64,000 nucleotides of DNA from Sapria himalayana (taxonomy: Eukaryota > Streptophyta > Magnoliopsida > Malpighiales > Rafflesiaceae). The position numbers and the translations under genes were made by a program. The stretch covers positions 1-64,000 of the forward strand of contig JAREIK010000708.1 of assembly GCA_029783825.1 (NCBI GenBank). Direction: 5' to 3'. The notes beneath the pieces were generated by a model, which was given only the letters and a program-made list of their open reading frames with translations, searched no databases and was not told the origin of the DNA. How positions within the stretch are numbered: position 1 is the stretch's first letter; each line of letters opens with the position of its first letter. This document shows, piece after piece, positions 12,641 through 24,418 of the stretch.

Positions 12641-15335
12641 GGTTTAAAAGTTTAGTAATTTAAGTATTTAGGTATTTTGTGGTTTGTAGGTTTTATTTAA
12701 ATAATTAAATAAAAAAAAATTTTATGATTTTTTCTCATTTTCAAGGTTATAACCATTGAAAATATTATAATTTTTAATTTTTTTTCAAATGTTAATACAA
12801 TATTTAATTATAATAATCATACAAATTAAATATCTTGTAAATTCAATATAAATAATTTTATTGATCGATATTATAATACTGATCATAAAATCGATTAATA
12901 AACTATTATTAATAAGATAGATATTAATTAAAATATATTTGCAAAACCTAAAACGATTCAAAATCAAAGTAAAATATATTACTAAATAATAATTTTTTAT
13001 TTTTAAAATTTTGATTCTTTTTATAAGATTATACATTTTTTTGATGTAGATAAATTATTTAAATTATATTTGTCTCATTCTTAATTTTATTTTGCAATTA
13101 ATATTTATATAAAAATAAACTAATAAATAATTAAAATGAATATTAAAATTATAATGAATACAAATAAAAATGAGATTTATGATTAATTATTTAGGGTATA
13201 CAGGTTTAATGGTTTAAGTATTTAGGAGTTTAAGAGTTTAGTGATTTAAGTGTTTAGGCATTTAGTAGTTTATATGTTTTATTTAAATAATGAAATAACA
13301 AAAAAAAATATTTTTCAAATTTTTTATCAATTTTGATGGTTATAACCTTTATAAATATAATAATTTTTTAATTTTTTTCAAATGTGAATATAATATTTAG
13401 TTATAATAAACTTAATAATTATATATCATGTATATTATAAATAAACAATTTTATTAATAGATATTAATAAACTAAATATAAATATAAATATAATAATGAT
13501 CAAAAAATCAATTAATTAACTATTATTTATTGATAGATATTTATATATTATTTATAAATACTTAAATCTTTAAAGATGGTTTAAATGTTTAGGTATTTAA
13601 GGTGTTTTGGACGTTTGGGGTTTAAGAGTTTAATGATTTAAGCATTTAGGCATTTAGTAGTTTATAGGTTTTATATAAACAATAAAATAACAAAAAATTT
13701 ATTTTTGTGATTTTATCTCATTTTCAATGATGATAACCTTTAAAATTATAATAATTTTTAAAATTTTTTGAAATGTGAATACAATGCTTAGTTATAATAA
13801 TATTAATAATTATATATCATATAAATTCAATAAAAATTTTATTGTTATATATTAAAATAATGATCTAAATTAAATTTATAAACTATTGATATTAAGATAG
13901 ATATTAATTAAAAAACAATTACAAAACCCAAATTGATTCAAAATTATAGTAAAATATATTTCTGGATATAAATTTTTAATTATTAATTTTTTACTTCTTT
14001 TATAAGCATATATATTTTTTAAATTATATTTGTCGCACTAATAATTTATTTTGTAATAAATATTTCAATAAAAATAAACTAATAAATAATTAAAATGAAT
14101 ATTTAAAATTATAAGAAATAGAATTAAAAATTAGATTTATTAATTATTAAGTAGTATATAGCGGTTTAATGGTTTATGTATTTTGGCATTACGGGGTTTA
14201 GGAGTTTACTAATTTAACTGTGTATGCATTTAGTGGTTATAGGTGTTATTTAAAAAAATACATAAACAATTTATTTTTTTTATTTTTTGATATTTTCAAA
14301 GGTTATAACCATTGAAAATATAATAATTTTTAAATTTTTTTCAAAAGTGAATACTATATTTAGTTATAATAATCATTATATTTATATATCATATAAATTC
14401 AATATAAATATTTTTATTGATAAATATTCTAATAATGATCAAAGAATAAATTAATAATCTATTATTAATAAGATAGATATCAATAAATATAATTACAAAA
14501 CCTAAAATGATTCAGAAATAAATCAAAATATATTACTATATAATAATTTTTTGTTTTGAATTTTTTTTCTTTTTAAAAGTTTATCTATATTTTTTTTATG
14601 AAAATAATTATATAAATTATATTTGTCTAACTCAATTTATTCTGTAATTAATAATTATATAAAAATAAGCGAATAAATAATTAAAATGAATATTTTAAAT
14701 TATAATGAAAAAAATAATATTGAGATTTATTATTTATTATTTAGGGTATACCGGTTTAAACTGATTATCTATTTAGAGTTTTCGAGATTGAGTTATTGAT
14801 TTAAGTATTTAGGCATTTAGTGGTTTATAGGATTTATTTAAACAATGAAATAACAAAAAAAAAATTTTGTTATTTTTTCACATTTTCAAAGGATATAACA
14901 TATGGAAATATTATAATTTTAAAATTTTTTTAAAATGTGAATACAATATTTAGTAATATTAATCATTATAATTATATATAATATAAACTAATTATAAATA
15001 ATTTTATTGATAGATATGATATCAATTATCAAAAAATAAATTAATAAACTATTATTAATATGATAGATATAAATTAAAATATAATTACAAAACCTAAAAT
15101 GATTCAAAATCAATCTAAAATTTATTACTAAATAATGATTTTTTGTTTTAAATTTTTACTTCTTTTAATAAGATTATATTTTTTTTATTAAAAATAAATT
15201 ATTAATATTATATTTGTCTGACTAATTATTTATTTTATAATTAATATTTATATAAAAAATAAACTAATAAATATTTAAAATGAATATTTAAAATTAAAAT
15301 GAATGCAAATTAAAATGAGATTTAAGATTTATTAT
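12641..15335 (+). repeat. Satellite array, plus strand, segment 2
   Basis: The segment resumes inside a TTTAGG-like block. Blocks occur at about 12641, 13196, 13590 (a fusion), B 14150 and C 14750, and the segment ends at the solo LTR. At about 13480-13600 one monomer is shortened: its body breaks off after TTATTGATAGATAT and rejoins in the next TTTAGG block, with a small ATAAATAT expansion beside it. No gene is supported; the minus-strand open frame 12785-13036 is monomer sequence. Confidence 0.9.
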
Positions 15336-15912
15336 TGCTGTATATGTAATTTAATTTTTGATAATCTGTTTGTATAACAAAATATTTTTTCTTTTTTAAT
15401 ATTTTCATGAAAGTGTAGGAAAGGAAAAATTAAGAGGCCGGGGATGCAGCAGTAACACAATAATGGAGGTCTCGCTGACCGGACAGCGGGCAGAAATTGG
15501 AGCAGATCCTAACCCCTCTCATGATCCGACCCACTTCGGTTAAATGAACCAAAAGAAATTTTAATATAAAATGTTTTGTAATTTTATTTTAGGGTGCCAG
15601 TTTTTGGACCTATGGAACTGTTCATTGTCTCTCTCTCTCTCTCCTCTCTGTGCGATCTATTGCGACTATTTTGTGTGCTACATACTGTAAGACATTTCTA
15701 TTGTTTTAATCTGTAACGCATAATCATTTTCTAGTGAATTTAGCAATTCGTACTAAACGAATAGTGAACCACATTATTTTCAATGTTTATTTCTCATTTT
15801 TTGATTCTATAATGGATGGTTGCTGAATTGGGATATATATATTGCTTATTTTCTGTTCTTTATGTGTTTCCATATCTCGATCTCACTACCATGGAAGCAC
15901 AATTGCCCAACA
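15336..15912. mobile_element. Solo LTR, copy 1
   Basis: This is a 577-bp element starting TGCTGTATATG and ending CCCAACA, flanked by an exact 5-bp target duplication, ATTAT (15331-15335 and 15913-15917). TG...CA ends, a 5-bp duplication and no internal coding region identify it as a solo LTR left by recombination between the two LTRs of a retrotransposon. The family cannot be assigned because gag-pol is absent. It contains a CT-microsatellite near 15630-15655. The second copy at 41511-42089 aligns end to end with many substitutions. The orientation of transcription is not certain. Confidence 0.85.
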
Positions 15913-17008
15913 ATTATATATGGTATACCAGTTTAATGGATCGATTATTTAGGTGTTTTGTCATTTTGAAGTTTAGCAATTTATGTTTTTAGGCATTTAG
16001 TGGTATATAGGGTTTATTTATATAATAAAAATTTTTTTATGATTTTTTTTAGATTTTAAAAGGTTATAACCTTTAAAAATAAAATAATTTTCAAAATCTT
16101 TTGAAATGTGAATACCATGTATAATTATATTAATCTTATTAATTAAATATCATATAAATTCAATATAAATAATTTTAATGATAGATATGATAATAATGAT
16201 CAAAAATTAAATTAATAAACTATTATTAATAATATAAATATTAATTAAAATATTTTTACATTACACAAAATGATTCAAAATCAAATAAAATTATATTACT
16301 AAAAAATAATATTAAATTTATAAATTTTTCCATCTTTTTATATGCTTATATTTTATTATGTTTAAAAATAAATTATTTAAATAATATCTGTCTCACTCGA
16401 AATTTATTTTGTTATTAATTTTCTAAAAATTAAAATATAAATAATTAAATTAAATATTTAAAATTATTATAAATCGAAATAAAAATGTGATTTATTATTT
16501 ATTAAGTAGTATACACCTGTTATAAGGTTTAAGTATTTAGGGGTTTCGGGTTTTATGAGCTACTAATTTAAGTAAGTAAACATTTAGTAGTCTATAGGTT
16601 TTATTTAAAAAAGAAATAACAAAAAATTTATTTTTTGTATTCTTTCTCATTTTTTAAGATTAAAACCTTTGAAAATATAATAATTTTTAAATTTTTTTCA
16701 AAAGTGAATAAATATTTATTTATAATTATCATAATAATTATATATCATATAAATTAAATATAAACAATTTTATTCATTGATATTCTAATAATTATCAAAA
16801 AATAAATTAAAAATCTATTATGAATAAGATTGATATTACTTAAAATATAATATCAAAACCTAAAATGATTTAAAAGCAAAGCAAAATATATTACTTAATA
16901 ATAATTATTTGTTTTTAAATTTTTATTCTTTTTATAAGCTTATCTATTTTTTGATGAAAAATAATTTTTATAAATTATATTTTTAACTCATAATTTATTT
17001 TATAATTA

Positions 17009-17032
17009 ATATATATATATATATATATATAT
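17009..17032. repeat. (TA)n microsatellite
   Basis: About twelve TA dinucleotides have expanded from a short TAATTAATATATA stretch that is ordinary in this monomer subtype. The corresponding sites near 29695 and 42855 are much shorter. Confidence 0.9.
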
Positions 17033-20000
17033 AACTTAACACAATCAAAATCAATTTTTTAAATTATAATGAAAACAAATAAAAATGAGATTTATTTATT
17101 ATTATTTAGGGTATACCGGTTTAAAGGATTATCAATATAAAGGAATCGAGATTTTGTAGTTTAGTTATTTATACTGTTTAGCCATTTAGTGATTTATTTA
17201 AACAATAAAATAACAACAAAAATTATTTTTTTTATTTTTTCACATGTTCAAAGGTTATAATCTTTAAAAATATAAAGATTTTAAAACTTTTTTCAAAAGT
17301 GAATACAATATTTAGTTATAATAATTATTAAATTTATATATCATATAAAATCAATATAAACATTTTTATTGATAAATATTCTAATAGTGATCAAAAAATA
17401 AATTAATAATCTATTATTAATAAGTTAGATATCAATTAAAATATAATTACAAAACCCAAAATGTATTATTTAAATTATATTTGTATCACTCATAATTTAT
17501 TTTGTAATTAATATTTATATAAATTATATTTAAGGTTTACGAATTTAAAGGTTTAAGTATCTAGGGGCTTCGGGGTTTAGGAGTTTAGATATTTATGTAT
17601 TTAGGCATTTAATGGTTTATAAGGTTTATTTAAACAATGATATAACAAAAAATTTATTTTTGTTATTTTTTCTCATTTTTGAAGGTTATAAACTTTGAAA
17701 ATATATCAATTTTTAAATATTTTTCATATTTGAATACTATATATAGTTATGATAATCTTAATAAATATATATCATGTAAATTCAATATAAACAATTATAT
17801 TGAAATATATTATATTAATGATCAAAAAATAAATTAATAAACTATTATTAATAAGATAGATATTATTTTTAATATATTTGCAAAACATAAATTTATTCAA
17901 AATCAAAGTAAAATATATTACTAAATAATATTTTCTTTGATGTTTTGCTTCTTTTTATAAGTTTATATTTTTTGTTATTAAAAGTAAATTATTTAAATTA
18001 TATTTTTCTTCCTAATAATTAATTTTTAATTTATAATTCTATAAAAATAAACTAATAAATAATTAAAATGAATATTTAAAATTATAAAGAATACAAATAA
18101 AATAGAGATTTATTATTTATTATTCAGGATATACTAGTTTAATGGTTTAAGTATTTAGGGGTTTTGGGGTTTAGTGATTTAAGTGTTTAGGCCTTTAGTG
18201 ATTTATAGTTTTTATTTAAAGAATGAAAAAATAAAAAATTTAATTTTTTGATTTTTTCTAATTTTTGAAGGCTATAACCTTTGAAATTATAATAATTTTT
18301 AATTTTTTTTAAATGTGAATATAATATTCAATAATAATAATAATAATTATATATAATGTAAACTCAATATAAATAATTTTATTAATAGATATTATAATAA
18401 TGATCAATAAAAAATAAATAAACTATTATTAATAAGAATGATATAAATTAAAATAAAATTACAAAATCTAAAATGTTTCAAAATAAAAATAAAATATATT
18501 ACTAAATAATAAATTTTTGTTTTTAAAGTTTTGGCTCTTTTTATAAGGATATATTTTTTTTTTATGAAAAATAAATTATTTAAATTAGATCTGTCTCACT
18601 AATAATATATTTTGTAATTTATATTTCTATAAAAATAAACTAATAAATAATTAAAATAAAAATTTAAAATTATACTAAATAAAAATTAAATTGAGATTTA
18701 TGATTTTTTATTCATGTACACCTGTCTAATAGTTTAACTATTTATAGGTTTTGTCGTTTTGAAAATTAGCAATTTATGTTTTTAGGCATTTAGTGGTTTA
18801 TAGGTTTTATTTAAATAATAAAATAACGAAATAAAATTTGAAATTTTTTCTAATTTTCATAGGTTATAACCTTTGAAAATATAATAATATTTAAAATTTT
18901 TTGAAATGTGAATACAATATTTAGTTATAATAATATTAATAATTATATATCATATAAATTCAATATAACAATTTTATTGATATATAATATAATAATGATG
19001 AAAATTTAAATTAATAAACTATTAATAAAAAGATTGATATTAATTAAAAAATATTTACAAACCCCAAATTGATTCAAAATTAAAGTAAAATATATTACTG
19101 GATAATAATTTTTAATTTTAAAATTTTTACTTCTTTTATAAGCATATATTTTTTTGATTAAAAATAAATTAATTAAAATATATATGTCGCTATCATAATT
19201 TAATTTGTAATAAATATTACTAAAAAATAAACTAATAAAGAATTAAAATGAATATTTAAAAGTATAATAAATAGAAATAAAAATTAGATTTATTATTTAT
19301 TAAGTAGTACATTACGGTTTAATGGTTTATGTATTTAGGCATTAAGAGGTTTAGGAGTTTACTGATTTAACTGTGTATGCATTTAGTAGTTTATAGGTTT
19401 TATTAAAAAAATAAAATAATAAAAAAATTATTTTTATTATTTTTTGATATTTTCAATGGTTATAACCTTTGAAAATATAATAAATATTAATTTTTTTTTA
19501 AATGCGAATACAATATTTAGTTATAATAATCATTATATTTATATATCATATAAATTCAATATAAACAATTTTATTGATAAATATTTTAATAATGATCAAA
19601 AAATAAATTAATAATCTATTATTAATAAGATAGATATCAATTAAAATATAATTACAAAACCTAAAATGATTTTGACGAAAAGCAAAATATATTACTATAT
19701 AATAATTTTTTGTTTTGAAATTTTGGTTTCTTTTAAAAAGTTTATCAATAATTTTTTGATGAAAAATAATTTATATAAATTATATTTGTCTAACTCAATT
19801 TATTTTGTAATTAATATTTATATATAAATAAACAAATAAATAATTAAAATGAATATTTAAAATTATAATGAAAAAAAATGAGATTTATTATTTATTATTT
19901 AGGAATACTGGTTTAATATAAATATGATTTGACTCACTAATAATTTATTTTGTAATTTATTATTCTATAAAATAAATTGATAAATAATTAAAATAAAAAT

Positions 20001-20719
20001 TTAAAATTATACTGAATAAAAATTAAAATGAGATTTATGATTTATTATTAATATATACTAGTTAATGATTTATGTACTTAGAGGTTTTGTCATTAAGAGT
20101 TTAGCGATTTATGTTTTTAGGTTTTTAGTGGTTTATAAGTTTTATTTAAAAAAATAAAATAACAAAAAAAATTTTTATAATTTTTTATCATTTTCATAGG
20201 TTATAACATTTGAAAATATAATAATATTTAAAATTTTTTGAAATTTTAATACAATATTTTGTTATAATAATATTAATAATTATATATCATATAAATTCAA
20301 TATAAATAATTTTATTGATAGATATTATAAATAATGATGAAAAATTAAATTTTTAATTTATTAATATTAAGATAGATATTAATTAAAAAATATTTACAAA
20401 ATCCAAATTTATTCAAAATTAAAGTAACTTATATTACTTGACAATAATTTTTAATTTTTAAATTTAGACTTCTTTTATAAGCTTATATTTTTATTAGATA
20501 AATAATATATTATTTAAATTATATTTGTCCGACTCATAATTTATTTTGTAATAAATATTTCTAAATAAATACACTAATAAATAATTAAAATGAATATTTA
20601 AAAATATAATAAATAGCAAAAAAAATTAGATTTATTAATTATTAAGTAGTATTTAGCGGTTTAATGTTTTTGTATTTAGGCATTACGTGGTTTAGGAGTT
20701 TACTGATTTAACTTTATAT

Positions 20720-20727
20720 GCATTTAG
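20720..20727. repeat. hAT copy 1 target duplication, left
   Basis: GCATTTAG, repeated exactly at 24419-24426. The 8-bp length is that expected for hAT elements. It comes from the ATGCATTTAGTGG part of the monomer's TTTAGG-like block. Confidence 0.88.
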
Positions 20728-21304
20728 TATGACTGCTCACGGGACTCAGAGATTTGTGACCCGACCCGAAGTCTTGTCCCGAAAGAATCTTAACTGAGAA
20801 AAATCCGTTGACTTTGAGTTTTCCCGTCCCATTCTGTCACGTATTTTTTCTTTTGGGAAGGTTCCCGATCTTAAGCAATATCCATCCCGAGAACTGTCTC
20901 GTCCTAAAAAACTAATACTAGAACCTGGAATATATATATATAACATGAAGATGCCACCGATTCCGCTAATGCCCATCCAATTCCAAATCACCTATTCCTG
21001 TTCGAACGAGTTCCATGCTACCTCACGCCATTCTAGCCGTGTTAAGTTAGGTCCAGCCCTTGTTCGTCGCACTACCGGTTGCCTCCACTGTGTCTCAGAT
21101 GCCACCAGCCTTTTGGTTTGTTTTTCTCACGAGAATTGAGTGATTAATTATTATTATTATGTGTCTCAGTTAGTTTTGTTGAGTATTGGTTGTGGTGTTG
21201 TGGTTGGGCCGAATGAGTGGGCTAAATGTGTTACAGTCAGTATTGTAGAGCTTGCTTGTTTCAAATATTTATATGTATTCTTGCTTAATATATCATATTA
21301 ATTA

Positions 21305-23603
21305 ATGGCAATGCAGATGGCACAATCCAGCGGTAAATGAAAAACACAATAAATTGAAGATGATCACATCTCAAATGATCAAAGTACTAGTAAATCCAAT
21401 CATCATCCTTTCACGAACCCTCCTATTGTTATGACAGGTTCTTCAATTCCAATTGTAAAAAAAAGACTAGGTACATCTGAACGTCAAGCTCATAAAAAGT
21501 ATAAGTCTACTGTTTTGTAAACTTATGAGATATTAGTTGATTCAGTGGGAAATGAAACTGGTAGGGCAGCTTGTATATTATGTATGAAAGAATATTTGGC
21601 AAAAAGTTATCAAGGTACTTCAGGTTTATGGAAATACCTAAGATAGATTTGTAGGAAATTTTAAACACAAAAAAGAATTAATAGAAGATCACAAAGGTAA
21701 AGACAAGTCACAGTCTTTGTTGAGTTTCACTAAATGTACTATTTCAGAGAATAACAAATTAACTTGTTGGCAATTTGATCAACAACTAGTTAGGGAGGAT
21801 TTGGTGAAAATGATCATAAAAGATGAATTGCCTTTTTGTTTTGACGAGAGGGATGAGTTCAAGGAGTTTTATGAAGTTAGTGTGCCTCAATTCAAAATTC
21901 CATCTAGGCACTCTACACTGAGGGATTGTTTTTCTTTGTTTGTGAAGGGAAATGAGAAATTATTTGATAGCATATCATCTCATTATTGTAGAGTTTCATT
22001 GACTACCGACACTTGGACTAGCATTCAAAGTTTGTCTTATATATGTTTGTCTGTTCATTTAATTGATTCTCAATGGAATATGCATAAAAGGCATTTGATC
22101 ATTTGAGTAATTAAAAGTCATTCTGGAGTTAATATTAGAAATGATATTGAGTTTTGCATGAATGAATGGGGGTTGAGAAAGTTGATGTTCATTACTGTTG
22201 ACATTGCATCAAATAATGATGTTATAGTTGAACAATTGAAAAAAAGGCTTGTGAAGAAAAGTATTGTACCTTTGAGAGGCGAGTATATTCATATGAGATG
22301 TTGTGCTCATATCATAAAAGTAATTGTCAGAGATGGCATTGCAGTAGTTGAGGGTGCTATTCAAAAAATTAGAGGTGTGGTGAAACATATGAGGAGCAGT
22401 CCCAAAAGATTAGATATGTTAAGTTATGTGTTGAAGAAGAAAACTTGACATATGAATCTTCATTACAATTAGATTTTCCTACAAGATAGAATTCAACTTA
22501 TTTGATGCTACAAACTGATATAAAATATCAAAAAGAATTTGATAAGTTGGAGGACAATGACAAAAGGTTTTTGAAAAAGTTTGGTTCAAATGTTTGAACT
22601 GAGAGAGACTGAACAAAAGCCAAAATTTTGGCTCATTTCTTGAAAACATTTTATGAGGTAACTTGTAATTTTTTTGGCTCATAATATTCTACCTATAGTG
22701 TTTATTTTTCTAAGATTATTCAAATTTTTAAAATATTGAGCTTTGTGAAAATAGTAGAGATACAATGGTGTCTGAAATTGGTATCAAAATGAGGCATAAA
22801 TTCAACAAATATTTGGATTCTCTTCAGTCAACAAATATTATGCTTTTTCTAGAAGTAGTGTTGGATCCTAGATATAAGCTCAAATATCTCAAGGTTAAGT
22901 ACACTTAGCATTATGGTGAGGAATTGGCTAAAAAGTTGGTGAAAAAGTTTATAAATAATTTAAATGAGATGATGGATGATTATAATGATTTAAATGAAGA
23001 TGAATCAAAAGAAGATGATTTCTCTTCTACTGTTTTGAAGAAAAATGATGATTTCTTTGATGGTAGTGATACTTATGTTGATGCTTTTTTTGTTGAATTG
23101 GAGAAAGAAGAAGAAGTCGTAGCTTTGGAAGAGTTGGATAGGTACATAGGGGACAAACTAGAAAAAAATAGAATTGATTTTGATCTTCTAAACTGGTGGA
23201 AGGTAAATGAGTTTAGGTATCATATTTTGGAAAATGTAGCAAGAGATGTATTTGCTATCCAAGCATCTACTGTGGCCTACGAATATACATTTAGCAATGG
23301 GGGGGAGAACTTTAGATAAATTTAGGAGTTCTTTAACACCTATTACAGCTGAAATTCTCATATGTCTACAAGATTGGTTGAGAAGCTCAAACAAACTTAT
23401 TGAAATTGAAGAATTAGTTCAAGACCTTGATGATAATGAATCAGGTTAGTATACAAATCTTGTAAATTTTAATTTCACTTTTAATTATTTTATTCATTCA
23501 ATTTAATAAAAATATGGTTCAATTACAATTTTTAGAGGGGTCACAAGATCCAAATATTCTTCCAACTATAGTTGGCCAACTAAATTTAGAATGGGTGTAT
23601 TAA
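21305..23603 (+). pseudogene. hAT transposase pseudogene, copy 1
   Basis: A relic of a transposase of roughly 650-700 residues that once cut and joined its own element. Reading order: ATG at 21305; a BED-type zinc-finger relic with CILC and a Tyr where a zinc-ligand His is expected (LWKYLR); SFTKCT and WQFDQQLVR; the first catalytic Asp in TTDTWTS near 22005-22022; the second in TVDIASNND near 22197-22220; RCCAH; an NSTYLML block; then an acidic stretch, NWWKVN and the dimerisation region with the expected catalytic Glu in STVAYE. The gene ends at TAA 23601-23603 after an intron. Private damage includes TGA at about codon 12, a TAA in place of a Gly-Glu region codon, TAG at 21640s, a +1 shift near 21660, breaks near 22100 and a G-run shift at about 23298-23306. 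Stops shared with copy 2 are near 21350, in the block near 22610 and near 22908. The original start could differ if an upstream exon existed. Confidence 0.88.
23445..23535 (+). other. Intron in hAT transposase relic, copy 1
   Basis: Begins GTTAGT and ends TTTTTAG. Removing the 91 bases joins AATGAATCAG to AGGGGTCACAAG in frame, giving a short tail (...NESEGSQDPN...LEWVY) that ends at TAA 23601-23603. The in-frame joining supports a real splice. A second GT...AG stretch, 23614-23702, lies just after this stop and would be in the 3' untranslated region. Confidence 0.72.
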
Positions 23604-24396
23604 ATTGTTTTAGGTAATATTTTGTTTTTTTATTACTCTTTCTTCTTAGAAATTTATATCTACATGATTAACAAGTTTTCATCTTTGGTTGTCCTTCTAC
23701 AGTGGAGGAAGAAAATGGAGGAGTTGTAGAAGAGATAATTAATTGGGTTTGGATTTTCGTTGTGTTCTGGGACTGACCTTTGAAATGATTATTATCATGG
23801 TTGTTATTAGTTGTATTTTTTTTTGTTATATTAAGCTGACTAAATTTAGCAATTACTTAAGAAGTAATTGCTGCTAGTAATGTTTGTGGTAATCTTTAGC
23901 TATTCCTTAATCTTTTAAGTAATTATTTAAAAAATGTAGTATTGCTATTATGGTTAAATTTCACTTGGCTGAACAAAGCCAACTTGTGAAAAAACTAACA
24001 ACCAAATTAAGCACACAACTCGGTCCAATTCTATTAAAATTTCTATCCATTTCTGTACATCAAAGCTTTTGACAAGGTAATGTAACTCATTTGCTGTATT
24101 CAGCCTATTTGACGAAACAAAATTGGCCCAATTTGAGTTTGAAAGATACATAACTAAGGAATGATAAATGGTACAACAAAAGGTTTCGACATAAACTAAC
24201 TTGGCGGGTTTGAAAAAAATAAATTGAAAAAAATGTCCAAACTCCGTTCTGTCCCAGAACTATTTTCTCCTACCCAAAATCCCCGATCTCCATCCTATCC
24301 CATCTCGATATTTTCAACCTATGGGAAGTGTCTGGATCTTCAAAAAAAAATCTACGAACTATTGGAAGGGACTGGAGATTTGTAATCCCCATCCCA

Positions 24397-24418
24397 TCTC
24401 GTCCCATGAGCACCACGA
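24397..24418 (-). repeat. hAT copy 1 right terminal inverted repeat
   Basis: Read on the minus strand it begins TCGTGGTGCTCATGGGACGA. It pairs imperfectly with 20728-20749 and with the better-preserved right end of copy 2 (TAGGGGTGCTCATGGGATGG). Confidence 0.8.

Larger units (their letters stand above)
15913..20727 (+). repeat. Satellite array, plus strand, segment 3
   Basis: Approximate subtype order is J 15917, K 16505, L 17110, D 17530, E 18130, A 18715, B 19310, link 19905, A 20045 and B 20650, which the hAT element interrupts. L joins D through a C-type junction at about 17460-17531, so most of C is missing. From about 17460 onward the segment is collinear with 44150-47410 at an offset near 26.68 kb. 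No gene is visible. Confidence 0.92.
20728..24418 (+). mobile_element. Dead hAT (Ac-type) DNA transposon, copy 1
   Basis: A 3,691-bp element in a B monomer. Its left end is TATGACTGCTCACGGGAC. The reverse complement of its right end begins TCGTGGTGCTCATGGGAC, so the terminal inverted repeats are imperfect around the shared TGCTCA(C/T)GGGA. It is flanked by 8-bp GCATTTAG duplications. The subterminal regions are rich in GGGAC/CCCGA and CCCATC words, as in many plant hATs. The transposase gene inside is broken in many places. The element could at most supply ends for a transposase made elsewhere, and its degenerate termini make even that doubtful. Confidence 0.92.

Noticed and set aside
12472..12663. 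Open frame of 63 codons at the right edge of the island
   Set aside because: It runs across the island/satellite junction into the TTTAGG-like block, so it is not an evolved gene.
15336..15912. SINE or tRNA-derived element
   Set aside because: No A/B box-like promoter or poly-A tail was recognised, while TG...CA ends with an exact 5-bp duplication fit an LTR.
20945..21139. Open frame of 64 codons near the left end of hAT copy 1
   Set aside because: It lies in the 5' leader of the element, is not preserved in copy 2 (47640-47840) and does not resemble transposase.
22479..22682. Minus-strand open frames inside hAT copy 1 (also 23188-23394 and 23954-24151)
   Set aside because: Reverse-strand shadows of the transposase relic or its 3' region.
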